Shown: positions 12,422 to 25,770 of the stretch, piece by piece | Layout of the letters: each line of letters begins with the position of its first letter | Numbering within the stretch: the stretch's first letter is position 1 | DNA from: Primulina eburnea | Taxonomy: Eukaryota > Streptophyta > Magnoliopsida > Lamiales > Gesneriaceae | Length of the DNA: 64,000 nucleotides | NCBI RefSeq assembly: GCF_022965805.1 | Contig: NC_133103.1 | Location: forward strand, 25,879,462-25,943,461 | Direction: 5' to 3' | The notes under the pieces: model-generated | What the model saw: the letters and a program-made list of their open reading frames with translations, nothing else | What the model was told of the DNA's origin: nothing | The model's database searches: none | Position numbers and translations under genes: made by a program

Positions 12422-13851
12422 TGATGAATCGGTTCGGGAACCTGCGAGGGTGCTTCAAACACAATATTCTCAATGAGCTGCAATAGCTCATGTTCTAAGA
12501 ATTATTACACCGACGAACTAGATCGGGTTTTGTTTCAAACCAACCAGAAAACACTCGAAGTATTCCTTCGTTAAGAAAAACTGAATGATTTTTAAATCAA
12601 ATGATTTGTGTAAACTGATTGGCTGAAATTCGAGGAATCAGTTGTGGCTTCTATCAGTTCAGCTATGCACAGAACTGAACTGATATCAGTTAGACTGATC
12701 AAGTCAGTTTAAAAAACAATTAATCAGTTAAAACACAAGATATGTTTATGGATGTTCGGAGAGTTCAACGGCTCCTACGTCACCCCTTCTATCACCTCGG
12801 GGAGGATCCACTAGAAGACTTTGATTTATACAACACCTTGTACAAACCCACCTAACTTAGGACTTACCCACTGCCTAACTGAACTCCTAGTCTAGGCCGA
12901 AGGCATCACCTTCCAGCCAACACTTGTTTAACGTCTATGTGTCAAAGACTACATACACAAGTTTTACGTCTTTGTGCAAGACGATTTTGAGTGGTGGTGT
13001 CTGTGTGAACTGATCTCTGAAAACAACTCGAAAGGTGTTCTCAAACACTAAGGGAAATAAGCTTCTACACTAAGCTGATATAACTTGGAGTGTTCCCTCG
13101 ACTGGGCTTATTGCTTCTTTGTAATCTGATATTCAATAAGCATGCACTATCTTTTCTATCTTGTTTTTCCATCTCTTATTTATCATTGATGGTCTTGGTC
13201 CGTATTTATAGCAGTCATGCGACCGTACATCTAGACTCATCACATGTGATCGTTGCAGCTTGAATATGTTCCTTGAAATTTGTTTGTCGACTTTTCCGAC
13301 AGCTATTTTGGAACATTTTGTCTTTAAACTTTGCTGGAACGTCCATTATTGTACTATTGATAGTATATTTGCTTTTGTACCTTTGTGCACAACTATATCC
13401 CATTGAATAAGCTTGTCGAGTTCTGCAACTGCTTGGTTCTAACTGATGTTCTGAACTTGTCATATGAACCGCTCTTTGTTGGGCTGGTGAAATCAGTTTA
13501 CTCGTCATTTGAACTGATTTCACTCTTTCAGTGGAACTGGTCAGCTGGGATTTTCATCAGTTGAACTCTTCATCAGCTGGCTGGGCTTCTGAAGATCTTC
13601 TCCTAAACCACCTATCAGCAGGACAATCAGTTGAATTGGTTTACGATTCCTCCGTTGAATAGGTTCAGTTCAATTTATCAGTTTGTACTTTCTGTTGCAT
13701 TCTTCGATAGCTTCAGTTTTGTCTCGATAACTGATCAGTAAGATTCTTGATCAGTTGCAATTTCTGCGTACTTAGGTAAAATAATTAGAAAAACAATAAA
13801 AAGTTTTGTTAACATCAAAATCAAGATTGCAAACATGAAATGTTCCAAACA
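12422..13851 (-). mobile_element. 5' LTR of copia-like element C1
   Basis: About 1.43 kb. The minus strand starts TGTTTGGAACA and ends CCGATTCATCA just before the PBS. A TATA box (TATAAATA on the minus strand) is at 13203-13210. The LTR is rich in CTGATCAGTT-like words, as is the LTR of C2 at 61673-62710, whose ends are also similar; the two are probably related families. No coding region is seen. Confidence 0.7.
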
Positions 13852-14984
13852 ATTATTGTAACGTACAAATTTTTTTTAAACTATTTAGAATTTGCGGAAA
13901 AAAATTAAAAATTTTCTTAAATACAAAATAAAATTTCAAATTTGCATTAAAATAACTGTCCATCCAAAAATATTTGCAATATTAGAGATCGCAAATAAAG
14001 TTTGCTAAAGAAAAATACTTGTTTAAACATCGTAAACCAAAACGTGAAATCAGAGTATTAAAAATCGTCATGCATAAAATCTTAAAACATGGGCGGTCCT
14101 CGGGTTTAGCCTCTTGCGTAGTCCAAGCCAGCTCATTGCTCCCCACCCCTCGTCTCCTCAAAGTCATTCTCACCTGCATCGATCAAGTCTAGTGAGCCTA
14201 AAGACTCAACATTTATAAACTAGGAGTAACGAGTAATTTGTAATAAAATCACATGCATCTTTAAAATAGAGCGTGTATACTGAAACTTGAACACGCATAT
14301 AAAAGCTTGAGCATAGGTACATACATACTTAGACGTGCCATTAACATAAAACTTTTCGTAAATATGCTTACTTCATAAATACTTGAGCATACATAACATA
14401 ATTTTGCGTAGATGCATGTTTCAAAGCAAGTGACCCATACATAAATACGCTTGATCAGACTAAACCACAGTACTGGGCTGATAGGGAAGATCCACTGCCA
14501 CATACATGAGATCCCCGTTCATAATTTAATGGGTGGATTGGTCCCTGGTCATATTTTACCGTTTTCCAATCATGATCTAAACATGTTCATAATTTAACGG
14601 GGTGGATTGGTCCCTGGTCATACTTTACCGCTTTCCAATCCTATACATAATTTGGTCACAAGTCATTTAGAATACCTCAAAAACTTAAAAATGTTTTCTT
14701 TGCACGTCGAACATACTTACTTGGCGTTGTGGGATCTTTTGGATCTCGCTTGGGGCCACTGCTGCACATATTAACATGAATTCAAACACTTATCTTTCAT
14801 ACCTTAGACACATGGTCGTGCTTACACCCAAATGTGACAAAACGTTCTAAACCTCTCGGGACTTGACCTCGTTCAATCATCATACTAAATCTTAACATCA
14901 AACCCCAAAACCATCACTAAAAAAAGGAAATTTATTTATTTTAATAAAGGACACGACCTACAAATCGAATTTTTGAGGAAAAAG

Positions 14985-15032
14985 TGCACGGACACCGTGC
15001 CAGGGCCGTCTACAGGTCCGTGTAGGTGCTGG
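14985..15032 (-). repeat. Short type-D GC-rich repeat in the X LTR
   Basis: GCACGGACACCGTGCC is followed by CAGGTCCGTGTAGGTGC. This is a reduced version of the CACGGACCC / GGGTCCGTG dyads in the Y LTR (51250-51434), at the matching place in the LTR. Confidence 0.5.
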
Positions 15033-16006
15033 AATCGCGAACCAACGAAGAAACACTACACCTAAGGCTTATCCCTCCTAACTCGATCATACGGACCATG
15101 AAACCATGCCTCGAGACCCATCCTAGGATGCTATGACACTTATTCGAACTCAAACAAACATCCCAAAACAACTACGCATCACAAATAATGCAAACTTTTG
15201 ACGACCAAAACGATTTTTATGACTACTAACTCACCCAATTGCTTAACGACACAAAACAAATCAATAATAATCATCCCAAAATCATTACTGATATGCCTAA
15301 ATGCAACAGGGATCATCCGTCGATCTCCAACGAAGCCTGCAACCATAAAACTTCAAGAACACATCAATAACATTTTTTTTTTCTTCAGAAAACGCAGTTT
15401 GAGCAGTCCCACTAAAACGGTCATAACTCACTCAATTTTTATCCAAATATTTCGAATCTTATATCAAATCGAATGCATCAAAAAGTTCTACGTTTCATAG
15501 GTTGAAAGGTTTTCCAGAACAGCGACCGAAAAATCTCAGTATTTAAAAGAACAGCAAAAAAACGAGTTTTGAGATCCAAAAACAGTTTCAGAAGTGATCC
15601 AACCATATTTGCTCAAACTTCTTCATAACATACACATGTTTTTCATACAATCAAAATAAAAATCATTACTATGAAAAGATTGATGAAGAAACAAAAGTAT
15701 ATACATGTCTTTAAATATTTAACGTTTCCGAAACGACGATACCGAAGCGGGAAGGATGCGAGAGATGATCCGGGACGAACGTGGCGCTATTTTATTTCAA
15801 GAAAGCTCAACGAAAACTTGCTGGAAAATCCGAGGGAGGGGGCAGCTGCTCTCTCTGCTAAGCACCCTAGTTTTCTCCTCTAAAAAATAATAAAATCTGA
15901 ATAATGAAGTGTGTGTGTTTGTTTTAGCCGTTTTTAGTGTGTGTAAAAATGTGTGTGCGTGTGATTAGTGTTAATTAAGAGAAAAGTTTGGTTAATTAAT
16001 AATTAA

Positions 16007-18105
16007 TGTGGGGACCCGGACGCTAATCATCTTCTTAATCATCGTTAGGATTTAATTATCAGTTCTGATAAACAGGGTCTAAAAATTTTTCTTTTTAAAA
16101 TATAAATGCGGAAGGTAATGGCATCTAATAATATACATATCTGTATAAAATTACATTTCAGTATAAAGGTACAACACTGTACAACCTAAATCTAAGGTTC
16201 AAATACTAATTTCAAGTATTAAAATCAAATCTATCCAAGTCCGGAATCACCACGCTAAACTCGTCTTCTCTCGTCGTCTTCTCGACCCTGATCCTGTCCC
16301 ACCTGTTGTCATGCACACATACAAAACAAGACAACAGCCGGATAACTCCGGTGAGAATAAATCCCAGTATAAAACATGGTAAACATGCATATACACATAA
16401 TGATTCATGGAACATGCTGTCATGAATACATTAAAAACAATAGTAATAGATTTCATCATCTATGAAATCTAATCTAACTAAACATGCAACTCAAATCAGA
16501 TAAACATGCATATAAACAATCTAAATCATGAAACATGCTGACATGACTGAACGCAATAACAGTAGGTTCCATAGTCTATGAAACCAATTCATAAACGCAT
16601 GCATTTCTAGTCAAATCATGTCTAGACTCGACTCATCTCTAACTCTAGGGATCCCGGTGTGAATAAGACGTCACTGGCTGTCACCTACCCAACCACTCGG
16701 GGCGACTGTACGTCTTATTCCTAGGATTCGGTCCGAGCTGTATCGACGGCTGGCAATAGGAGTAATGGCTACTCCTAAGTTGAGATACACCGAACGTCTA
16801 GAAGTCTGACAATGGCTGTCAAGACTTTCCTATCTTAAATGCAATGAATAACAATTTGTAAACAAAGCATAATCATATTCATAACTGAATATCACCATTA
16901 TCTTACATGCTTGAATACAATTCTATAATTAAAGCATAATCATGTAACAATATAAACAATAATCTAGTATGTGATTTTATTGGGAAACTCAAATTAATCT
17001 AATTTGAGTTATGCTTCCCGAATATCACATGAATTATACCTTTGTCTTCCCTGTCTGATGAAGACGATGTCTCGAATCTGTCCATATCAAATCTGAAACG
17101 ACAATATCGAATACTCTGTATCAGTGAATAACTCAATATACAGTCTGTTCTGATCAATACTCAACTCTGAATCTACTCTGATCAATATCTGAACAAGATA
17201 CAATCTGATTCATAACAATGATATCTCACGACATAATCGAATTCATTTCTGAATCTAAACAATCTGAAGCAACTGATGTTTCGACGGCATAACAATACAG
17301 TCTTGATAACCCCGTCAGTTTAAACATCACAGATATAATACCAGAATTCATACTCAATATCGATACAACTCAAACTCTGAACGATAATACAATTCTGATA
17401 TGAAATCCTAGTCCAATCGACTCTGAAAATCATAACAATTGTATAAACAGTCTGTTTCTCAATCTGACTTCGATTCTATGATGTCTAACATGACAAGAAC
17501 ATCATATATGAATCCTATTCAATTCTGACCATAGCATAATTTCAAAACATGTCTAAACGTAACAAAAATTACGTCCAGTTGTAGCCTGTGTTGATAGGAA
17601 CACAGTACTGAAGTCGGATTCAAAATCAGACGGACGGATTTCTCACAAAAGGCGTAAGGATTTTCAACTCTTATTCAGAACCTTCTTTCGATCTTTCCCT
17701 TTGTTCGTTTCTTCCTTATCATTTCTGAATAAGGAAACTTATATATATATCATATGTTGCATGCAATTTGAAACGTGGCTGATTTTCGTGTTATGCAAGC
17801 GGCGCTCGGGCGGTTAAAAATTACCGCCCAGGCGCCGAACCTTCTGCCCGGGTACTCATCTCACCATCGCCTGGCGCTCGAGCGGTCAAAAACTACCGCT
17901 CGAGCGCCAGACATTCTTTCCAAATCCCTTCTTATGGTGCATTGGCGCTCGAGCGGTAACTTTCTGTCGCTCGGGCGCCACAAGTTCTGTACAAAAATCT
18001 TTTTTTCCTTGCACCGACGCCCGACCTCATCATTTGAGTTCGTATGACTTCAATCATGTCAATTAATCAACGTCTGATTATAATAATTCAATCTCGGGCA
18101 TTACA
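16007..18105 (-). mobile_element. 3' LTR of G3
   Basis: 2099 bp, plus-strand ends TGTGGGGACCCGG and CTCGGGCATTACA. A minus-strand polypurine tract (AAGAGGGGAGAGAAA, about 18106-18120) follows on the right. It is nearly identical to the LTR at 22016-24111. Confidence 0.9.
17739..17980 (-). promoter_or_regulatory. G3 3' LTR promoter: TATA tract plus type-B dyads
   Basis: TATATATATA (17739-17752) reads as a TATA box on the minus strand. Upstream on that strand are three dyads: around 17801-17834, 17876-17913 (GGCGCTCGAGCGG, A-rich loop, CCGCTCGAGCGCC) and 17944-17980. The arms are themselves near-palindromic (GCTCGAGC), and spacers contain TTCTG. Other members of this LTR family carry the unrelated type-A motif in the same place. 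Confidence 0.6.
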
Positions 18106-18120
18106 TTTCTCTCCCCTCTT

Positions 18121-20755
18121 AGATCTGAGTTCGTCCTCGAACTCAAAAGTAATCAATTCAGATGTATTAGAAGAAATGTATACAGAGTTTAAATCAGAAA
18201 ACTCATTTTAATGGATCAAGTCTGAAATCTTAGTCTGCTATCAGATTCTGTCTTCAGATGATCTCGTAGACATACTGATACTCTTTCTGTGGTCCCACAA
18301 TAGAACAATCTTCATTCTGAAATCTCTTTCTTTTGTGAACTTTTGATTTCAATCTATACTAAGGCTTTATGAAGTATGCTATCATAATACTTCTTAACTA
18401 ACTCCGACAGAGTCCATCTAGCCATGCTGGTTATACAACATCCGTATAAACCAATTACCATTTATAACAAAACAATACCAGTAATTGTCATCCAATCTGT
18501 TTATCCCAATCAAGGATCTATACAGTCTTTAGCTTCAAAGACCAATCGTCATCATCTGACGTTGGTTTCTTGAATTTGTTCATTCTGAACTATCTTTATC
18601 TTCCTTCGAATTTTCTTCAACCGAGATAGAAATCTGTAGTATTCACTGTATACTGTCTTGACTATACCTATCCCATTATCAATCTGATAAGCTGATAGGT
18701 ATTGTCACATAGTGATACTAAGTCATCTCCATTAGTGCTAACATCCAGCACTATATAGCTCTACCAGCATCTTCCAATATCTGGACAAAATCTACTCTGC
18801 CTGTCTGTCAATCTGCGACAAACCTAAGGAGGAACTCATGATATACTCTGTCACAAGTATAAAATCAACCAGAAAATCACCTTCTGATATACTCTATCTC
18901 AACATTCTGTTGATTTTGATCATTCCTCTGACATCAATCTGTGTCATCTGGTTCTGTTTGTACGTTATCTGGTACAAACTAATAGATATAGATTGAGAAA
19001 TCTGTCAACATAATCATATCGTCTTACCATCTGAAGAAAAATGGCGGTAATGTCATTACGAAAGCCATAGAAACGAACTCTCATTTCTATTCAGAAATAT
19101 ACAAATTCTGTAATAATCTTCTGATTTCTATCTTTCTGTCTTTTTCTGTTAGCGATTCAGACTTATCAGAATGATTTCTGCCAACATTCCCGTACAAATT
19201 CTGTTTTAACTGATTTAACCTGTTTATATCAAAACGGTCTGCTATCCGAATGAAAACTGAATCCATCACTGTGCATGTCTGACACTATCTGTGATATTTG
19301 ATTCAAACTATTCGGTACCAACCAATCAGTTAATAAAAGAAATTAAGGAAGAAATACTTACCTGGTATTCGGCTCTGATTCTCAATATCAATTCTGTTAT
19401 ACAATTCTGAAACATTCTGACACATTCTGATTTCATTTCGGAACTGCTGTAACTCTCGAAATTAATTCTGATACAATTGAACTGTATATATTCTCAACGG
19501 TTCATAACAGTCTGTATCACAAACGGATTCAAAACAACAGTAATATCCAATCAGATACGAAATATCAGTAACCTATACAGATCTAGTGAGTTCATTGAAC
19601 TCATAAAACGGTAATCTCTGGCAATAAGATTGCTTCTGATTAATCAAACATGTCTTCATGTCATTCTGATCAACAGTTATACAATACCATCTGTATTAAA
19701 TACTGATCTAGAATCCATAATACTCAAGCAGATAAAATAAATTTCTAATCTTTCTGGCATTTCTGAAATTTTTTGATCTTTCTGACGTCGATATCATGCT
19801 CTGTCACTTATCCTAATCTCAACTGTATCAAAATCAATCTGTATACTAACTTCAGATATCGCATATTCTGAATACAATCTGTTTCAAGCGGAATTCTTAT
19901 CTGAATAATTTCTGTATACAATAATCATCGTTCTCTGAATATTCAACAAAATCTTTAAATATTCAATTCAATCAATCAGACGCTGCAATTATATCACTAT
20001 ATTCTAGATATCATAAGCATAAATCATCCAAATACTTCTGAACACAGAAGCTATCAGTCTAGACATAGAACTGAAATGTCTTCAAGAGAAACATTCTATT
20101 TGATGTACCTCTGTACTATTCTGTACTGAATCTAACATACAATCAATACGTATTTCAATTCTGAAATCTATCTACAAATCGAAAATCTTGTCTAGACTGA
20201 CATTAACCAACACGTATATCACTAGCGAATCTGCCAATGTTAGGCTCGATTTCAGTGGGTTTACTGAAAACATAAGGATGCAATCTACTCCTTTCTGTAC
20301 TAATCGAGTCATATATAATACAATTATCAAAGGAATTCTAAATCTCGAATCCTTACTGTGGTATCTCTACTGATCAGTCATCTCTGATTTGAATCTTACC
20401 ATTTCTGGAACAAATTCTACAATATGTCTGTACTTGTTTAGCATATAAATGTCAATAATGCGTTCAAATCAGAAAACACAAGTACATCACATTCTAACTC
20501 CATCTCATTCTTATCTTACTGCAGTATATATATATATCATAAAAATCTTAGATATCCTCATTTTCCTCAACAATCAAGGAAAGCAATACTACAGTCCAAC
20601 AAACTCAATAGATACAGCATATCTCCATGCTACTCAATCACAGATACTCCTGCAATTGCATTAGTACATATCAATACATATGCAATATAATCATAAAGAA
20701 TTAGTACCTATGATGTTCGGGGTCTGTTCTTCTGTCATTATCACCAATGACTCTG
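18121..20755 (-). pseudogene. pol: Eroded pol of G3 (integrase to protease order, no frame left)
   Basis: No domain can be translated, but short stretches line up in order with the better pol of G5. 18770-18840 resembles the integrase region at 41070-41130, 18930-19140 resembles 41260-41480, 20200-20340 resembles 44850-44950 (start of RT) and 20420-20540 resembles 45050-45180 (protease). Much of RT and RNase H appears deleted. G4 shows the same worn pattern, so the erosion came before these copies spread. The calls rest on DNA similarity judged by eye. Confidence 0.65.
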
Positions 20756-20759
20756 CTTC

Positions 20760-21671
20760 CTAACCTCTTCGGAAGCCTCTCTGGGGACAGACTCTAGCAA
20801 AGTGTCCCGGCTGTCTACAAATATAGCAACTACCAGTCACTCCCTGGCATTGCTCTGTGGGATGTCTCCCCCCACAAGTCCTGCAATACACTCCAGTATA
20901 GCTCGGGCTGGAACCACTGGAACTAGAGGAACCACCTCCTAATTTCTTGAACGATTTCTTTCGAGCTTTCAGCAAATCTTTCTTCCCACTCGTGCTGCCG
21001 CGTTCAAATCGTAGAGGGTATTGCTGTGTCTGGGTTTGCTTCACGCTCAACCTTCCCAATTGTCTAATCAGACTTGCCTCCGCCCTCTTTGCTTTATTCA
21101 AGGCATCAGCAAAATGATAAGGTTGCTGCATGTTCATCAGTGCAACTATCTCTGAATTCAATCCTCTGACGAATTGATTCACTACAGCTTCGTCATTCCC
21201 AGCCAAATGAGGAGCAAAATGCAGTAATGTAGAGAATTTCGCCACATATTCTTCAACATTCAGTTGACCTTGTCTCAAATTCTGCTCTTTTGTCCTCCCG
21301 GTATGAAACTGAGAAAAATCTTTGATAGAATTCAGCTTTGAAGACTTCCCACGTGATCACCGTACCACGTAGTTCTAATATGCCTCTGATCGTAATCCAC
21401 CAATTTCTGGCAGCCTCTCGTAACTGATAAACTACCAATTTAACTCTCTGTTCATCTGAACAATTAAGTAAATCAACCAGTATTTCTATGTCATCCAACC
21501 AGTGCTGACAATCTTCCGATGTCTCAATACCACTCAGAATCGGTGGCTGCAGTAACTGAAATTTTCTCAACTTCATTTCCATTGGAGTTTCTGACACATT
21601 TATCTGAGATTCTGATCTATCTGTCTGATCATACGAAGTACTACCTCTTTCCGGAATTCTTCGGGGCGCTA
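20760..21671 (-). pseudogene. gag: gag of G3, nearly full, start codon lost and one frameshift
   Basis: The N-terminus begins at 21671 as ATA where G1 and G5 have ATG, giving (I)APRRIPERGSTS. The gag core holds WLDDIEIL, WWITIRG and FKAEFYQRFF. The frame shifts at about 21270. The second part has RQGQLNVEEYVAKF, then a basic linker and a C-terminal nucleocapsid with CRTCGGRHPTEQC followed by the CCHC knuckle CYICRQPGHFARVC. It ends at 20760, before the eroded pol. With the start lost and the frameshift it is probably not translated whole, yet it is far better kept than pol. A downstream methionine (about 21597) could serve as a weak alternative start. Confidence 0.85.
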
Positions 21672-21998
21672 TATCTGATTACCAAAACCATTAGTAATCC
21701 AGTACAACCAATCTGTTCTCATCTTTCTCTGATCATCTTACTGCTGATCAGAAATCAAATCTGATTTATATTCATGAATACATAATACCCATTTAAATCA
21801 AATAATCAGGTAAACCTGTATCTCAAAGCAGTAACACATAGTCTCATGCTAGCACACAATGTCAATCAACATTATAAGTAAACTCATGCTAGCATACACA
21901 TGCAAAAGGAAAGAAAATTCAATCTACCCCGCTCATTTTCTTCTATCTGAATCTAAAAGATCTATCGACTCTGACTATCTCAATCTAAAGGATCTATG

Positions 21999-22010
21999 GC
22001 TCTGATACCA
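21999..22010 (-). promoter_or_regulatory. Primer-binding site of G3
   Basis: The minus strand reads TGGTATCAGAGC, five bases inside the 5' LTR boundary at 22016. It is a perfect match to the initiator tRNA-Met type site. Confidence 0.92.
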
Positions 22011-22015
22011 CCTGT

Positions 22016-24111
22016 TGTGGGGACCCGGACGCTAATCATCTTCTTAATCATCGTTGGGATTTAATTATCAGTTCTGATAAACAGGGTCTAAAAATTTTTC
22101 TTTTTAAAATATAAATGCGGAAGGTAATGGCATCTAATAATATACATATCTGTATAAAATTACATTTCAGTATAAAGGTACAACACTGTACAACCTAAAT
22201 CTAAGGTTCAAATACTAATTTCAAGTATTAAAATCAAATCTATCCAAGTCCGAATCACCACGCTAAACTCGTCTTCTCTCGTCGTCTTCTCGACCCTGAT
22301 CCTGTCCCACCTGTTGTCATGCACACATACAAAACAAGACAACAGCCGGATAACTCCGGTGAGAATAAATCCCAGTATAAAACATGGTAAACATGCATAT
22401 ACACATAATGATTCATGGAACATGCTGTCATGAATACATTAAAAACAATAGTAATAGATTTCATCATCTATGAAATCTAATCTAACTAAACATGCAACTC
22501 AAATCAAATAAACATGCATATAAACAATCTAAATCATGAAACATGCTGACATGACTGAACGCAATAACAGTAGGTTCCATAGTCTATGAAACCAATTCAT
22601 AAACGCATGCATTTCTAGTCAAATCATGTCTAGACTCGACTCATCTCTAACTCTAGGGATCCCGGTGTGAATAAGACGTCACTGGCTGTCACCTACCCAA
22701 CCACTCGGGGCAACTGTACGTCTTATTCCTAGACTTCGGTCCGAGCTGTATCGACGGCTGGCAATAGGAGTAATGGCTACTCCTAAGTTGAGATACACCG
22801 AACGTCTAGCCGTCTGACAATGGCTGTCAAGACTTTCCTATCTTAAATGCAATGAATAACAATCTGTAAACAAAGCATAATCATATTCATAACTGAATAT
22901 CACCATTATCTTACATGCTTGAATACAATTCTATAATTAAAGCATAATCATGTAACAATATAAACAATAATCTAGTATGTGATTTTATTGAGAAACTCAA
23001 ATTAATCTAATTTGAGTTATGCTTCCCGAATATCACATGAATTATACATTTGTCTTCCCTGTCTGACGAAGACGATGTCTCGAATCTGTCCATATCAAAT
23101 CTGAAACGACAATATCGAATACTCTGTATCAGTGAATAACTCAATATACAGTCTGTTCTGATCAATACTCAACTCTGAATCTACTCTGATCAATATCTGA
23201 ACAAGATACAATCTGATTCATAACAATGATATCACGACATAATCGAATTCATTTCTGAATCTAAACAATCTGAATCAACTGATGTTTCGACGGCATAACA
23301 ATACAGTCTTGATAACCCCGTCAGTTTAAACATCACAGATATAATACCAGAATTCATACTCAATATCGATACAACTCAAACTCTGAACGATAATACAATT
23401 CTGATATGAAATCCTAGTCCAATCGACTCTGAAAATCATAACAATTGTATAAACAGTCTGTTTCTCAATCTGACTTCGATTCTATGATGTCTAACATGAC
23501 AAGAACATCATATATGAATCCTATTCAATTCTGACCATAGCATAATTTCAAAACATGTCTAAACGTAACAAAACTTACGTCCAGTTGTAGCCTGTGTTGA
23601 TAGGAACACAGTACTGAAGTCGGATTCAAAATCAGACGGGCGGATTTCTCACAAAAGGCGTAAGGATTTTCAACTCTTATTCAGAACCTTCTTTCGATCT
23701 TTCCCTTTCTTCGTTTCTTCCTTATCATTTCTGAAGAAGGAAACTTATATATATATCATATGTTGCATGCAATTTGAAACGTGGCTGATTTTCGTGTTAT
23801 GCAAGCGGCGATCGGGCGGTTAAAAATTACCGCCCGGGCGCCGAACCTTCTGCTCGGGTACTCATCTCACCATCGCCTGGCGCTCGAGCGGTCAAAAACT
23901 ACCGCTCGGGCGCCAGAAATTCTGTCCAAATCCCTTCTTATGGTGCATTGGCGCTCGAGTGGTAACTTTCTGCCGCTCGGGCGCCACAAGTTCTATACAA
24001 AAATCTTGTTTTCCTTGCACCGACGCCAGACCTCATCATTTGAGTTCGTATGACTTCAGTCATGTCAATTAATCAACGTCTGATTATAATAATTCAATCT
24101 CGGGCATTACA
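22016..24111 (-). mobile_element. 5' LTR of G3
   Basis: 2096 bp with the same ends as the 3' LTR. Differences from it include single-base changes near 22055, 22732, 22808 and 23040 and a one-base deletion in the PuxP-like ATCACCACGC region near 22255. The target duplication ATTAA follows at 24112. Confidence 0.9.
23745..23986 (-). promoter_or_regulatory. G3 5' LTR promoter: TATA tract plus type-B dyads
   Basis: TATATATATA at 23745-23756 and dyads at 23807-23842, 23879-23914 and 23950-23986, the same layout as in the 3' LTR. About eight base differences from the other copy fall in this short block, mostly C/T changes in CG or CCG/CTG contexts. Confidence 0.6.
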
Positions 24112-24546
24112 ATTAAAAAGATAATTTAAAATACTAACTCTCCCCTAATTATAATAAAATATCTAAATTTAAAATAACTTACACAAATGTCATAACTTTT
24201 ATAAGTTTATACATCATAAAAAATAGCTAAAATAGATAATTTAGGCTTTAAAATGCTAAAAACTTAAATTTTTTTTTAAAATGTCCATTCTTAACTTAAA
24301 ATAAAATACCATGTTTTAAAATTACCAAAAATCATCACCGGTCTCTTTACCTCGATTCCGCCTCGAATAATCGCCTGAAACATGAAGCTCGAGAAAATAT
24401 TTTAACGTGCATCACATAAACATAAAAAATTTAAAATAATGCATTTAAATAAATCATGCATTACTAAAAATCATTTTAAATTTAAATAAATGATTTAACA
24501 ATTAAATAAATGCATTGGTTTTTCGTGTACTGTTTTGGGCTCTACA

Positions 24547-24560
24547 GTTCATCCTCCACT
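24547..24560 (-). promoter_or_regulatory. Polypurine tract of X
   Basis: The minus strand reads AAGTGGAGGATGAAC directly before the TGTAGAGCCC start of the 3' LTR. The last bases (GAAC) are unusual for a polypurine tract but also occur in X2 (63061-63075). Confidence 0.75.
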
Positions 24561-24582
24561 TATATTAATTTCGTCCTCAGAA

Positions 24583-25765
24583 TCAAATCTTTCCAAACAG
24601 TTCTGGGTAACGGTTCCTCATATCCGCTTCTATCTCCCAAGTGGCCTCTTCCATTGATTGATTTAGCCACCGGACTTTGACCAGCTTGGTCACCTTGTTC
24701 CGAAGTCTCCGCTCCTGTCTGTCTAGGATTTGGACGGGTCTTTCCTCATATGACAGGTCTGGAGCCAACTGTAACGGTTCATAGCTCAACACGTGCGAAG
24801 GATTAGATAGGTACTTACTCAGCATCGAGACATGGAATGCATTGTGTACCGCCAGATTCGGCGGAAGGTCAACATGATAAGAAAGTGTCCCAACTCCGTC
24901 AAAAATCTCAAATGGCCCAATAAACCTCGGACTCAGCTTGCCTCTTTTCCCAAATCTCATAACACCTTTCATAGGTGCTATCTTTACAAAAACGTGGTCA
25001 CCTACGGCAAACTCTAGATCCCTCCTCCTTTTATCAGCATAACTCTTTTGACGACTCTGGGCGGTCTTCATCCTGTCTCGAATCTTGACCACCACATCTG
25101 CAGTCTGCTGAACTATTTTTGGACCAAGTTCTGTTCTTTCACTGACTTCATCCCAAGGAATCGGCGATCTACACTTCCTTTCATACAATGCCTCGTATGG
25201 AGCCATACCAATAGATGATTGGAAACTGCTGTTGTAGGTAAACTTCACTAGAGGTAGCTTAGATTCCCAGGTCCCATGGAATCGATCATACAGGCTTGCA
25301 ATAAATCCTCCAAAACCTAAATCACTCGCTCAGGCTGGCCATCTGTTTGCGGATGAAAAGCTGTACTGAATAGCAACTTCGTTCCCATGGCTGCATGTAA
25401 GCTCCTCCAAAAGGACGATGTAAACCTCGGGTCCCTGTCGGACACAATAGTAACTAGAATTCCATGCAAACGAACTATCTCCCTGATATAGAGCTCCACA
25501 TACTGCGTCATGGAGAAAGTCGTCTTCACTGGCAAGAAGTGCGCGGACTTAGTTAGTCGATCCACTATAACCCAAATAGCATTGGATCCCCTGACTGACC
25601 TTGGAAATCCAACAACGAAGTCCATAGTGATATTCTCCCATTTCCACTCGGGGATAGGGAGTGGATTAAGCATTCCTGCTGGTCTCTAATGCTCAGCTTT
25701 CACTTGCTGACAAGTGAGACATTCTGATACGTATCGACGAATGTCTCTCTTCATACCTGGCCACC
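24583..25765 (-). pseudogene. pol: X pol C-terminal part: integrase and chromodomain
   Basis: From the insertion point at 25765 leftwards: the zinc-binding end ([19 protein letters not shown]), the integrase core with VIVDRLTKSAHF, SDRDPRFTS and HPQTDGQPERVI, then SSIGMAPYEALYERKCRSP, the GPFEIFDGVG module and a chromodomain-like tail (PVQILDRQERRLRNK, VKVRWLNQ, EEATWEIEADMRNRYPELF) to a stop at 24583. A stop lies near 25690, and a frame change near 25250-25320 separates core and C-terminal parts. The D, D and E positions of the core are visible. The tail places X with Tekay-type chromoviruses, which favour heterochromatin. Confidence 0.92.
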
Positions 25766-25770
25766 AATAC

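Larger units (their letters stand above)
16007..24111 (-). mobile_element. Gypsy element G3, full length with eroded pol, inserted in the X LTR
   Basis: Two complete LTRs (16007-18105 and 22016-24111), a PBS, a gag and a 2.6-kb eroded pol are flanked by perfect ATTAA duplications (16002-16006 and 24112-24116). By eye the LTRs differ at about 30 positions in 2.1 kb, so this is the youngest pair in the window. Internal sequence is only about 3.9 kb, and no RT or integrase frame is left. It looks like a non-autonomous copy mobilised by proteins supplied in trans. Confidence 0.9.
13857..24546 (-). mobile_element. 3' LTR of X, split by G3
   Basis: Native sequence is 13857-16006 and 24117-24546, about 2.6 kb. 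On the minus strand it runs from TGTAGAGCCCAAAACAG (next to the polypurine tract) to TTGTACGTTACA. It matches L1 and Y in reverse complement, including the tandem block at 14515-14640, the GTGTGTGT-rich tract around 15906-15965, and the AATCGCCTGAAACATGAAGC motif near 24370. It contains no gene. Confidence 0.85.

Noticed and set aside
17775..18047. A 90-codon frame present in both G3 LTRs (also 23781-24053)
   Set aside because: It crosses the GC-rich dyads on the strand opposite to LTR transcription. Conservation is explained by the LTR pair.
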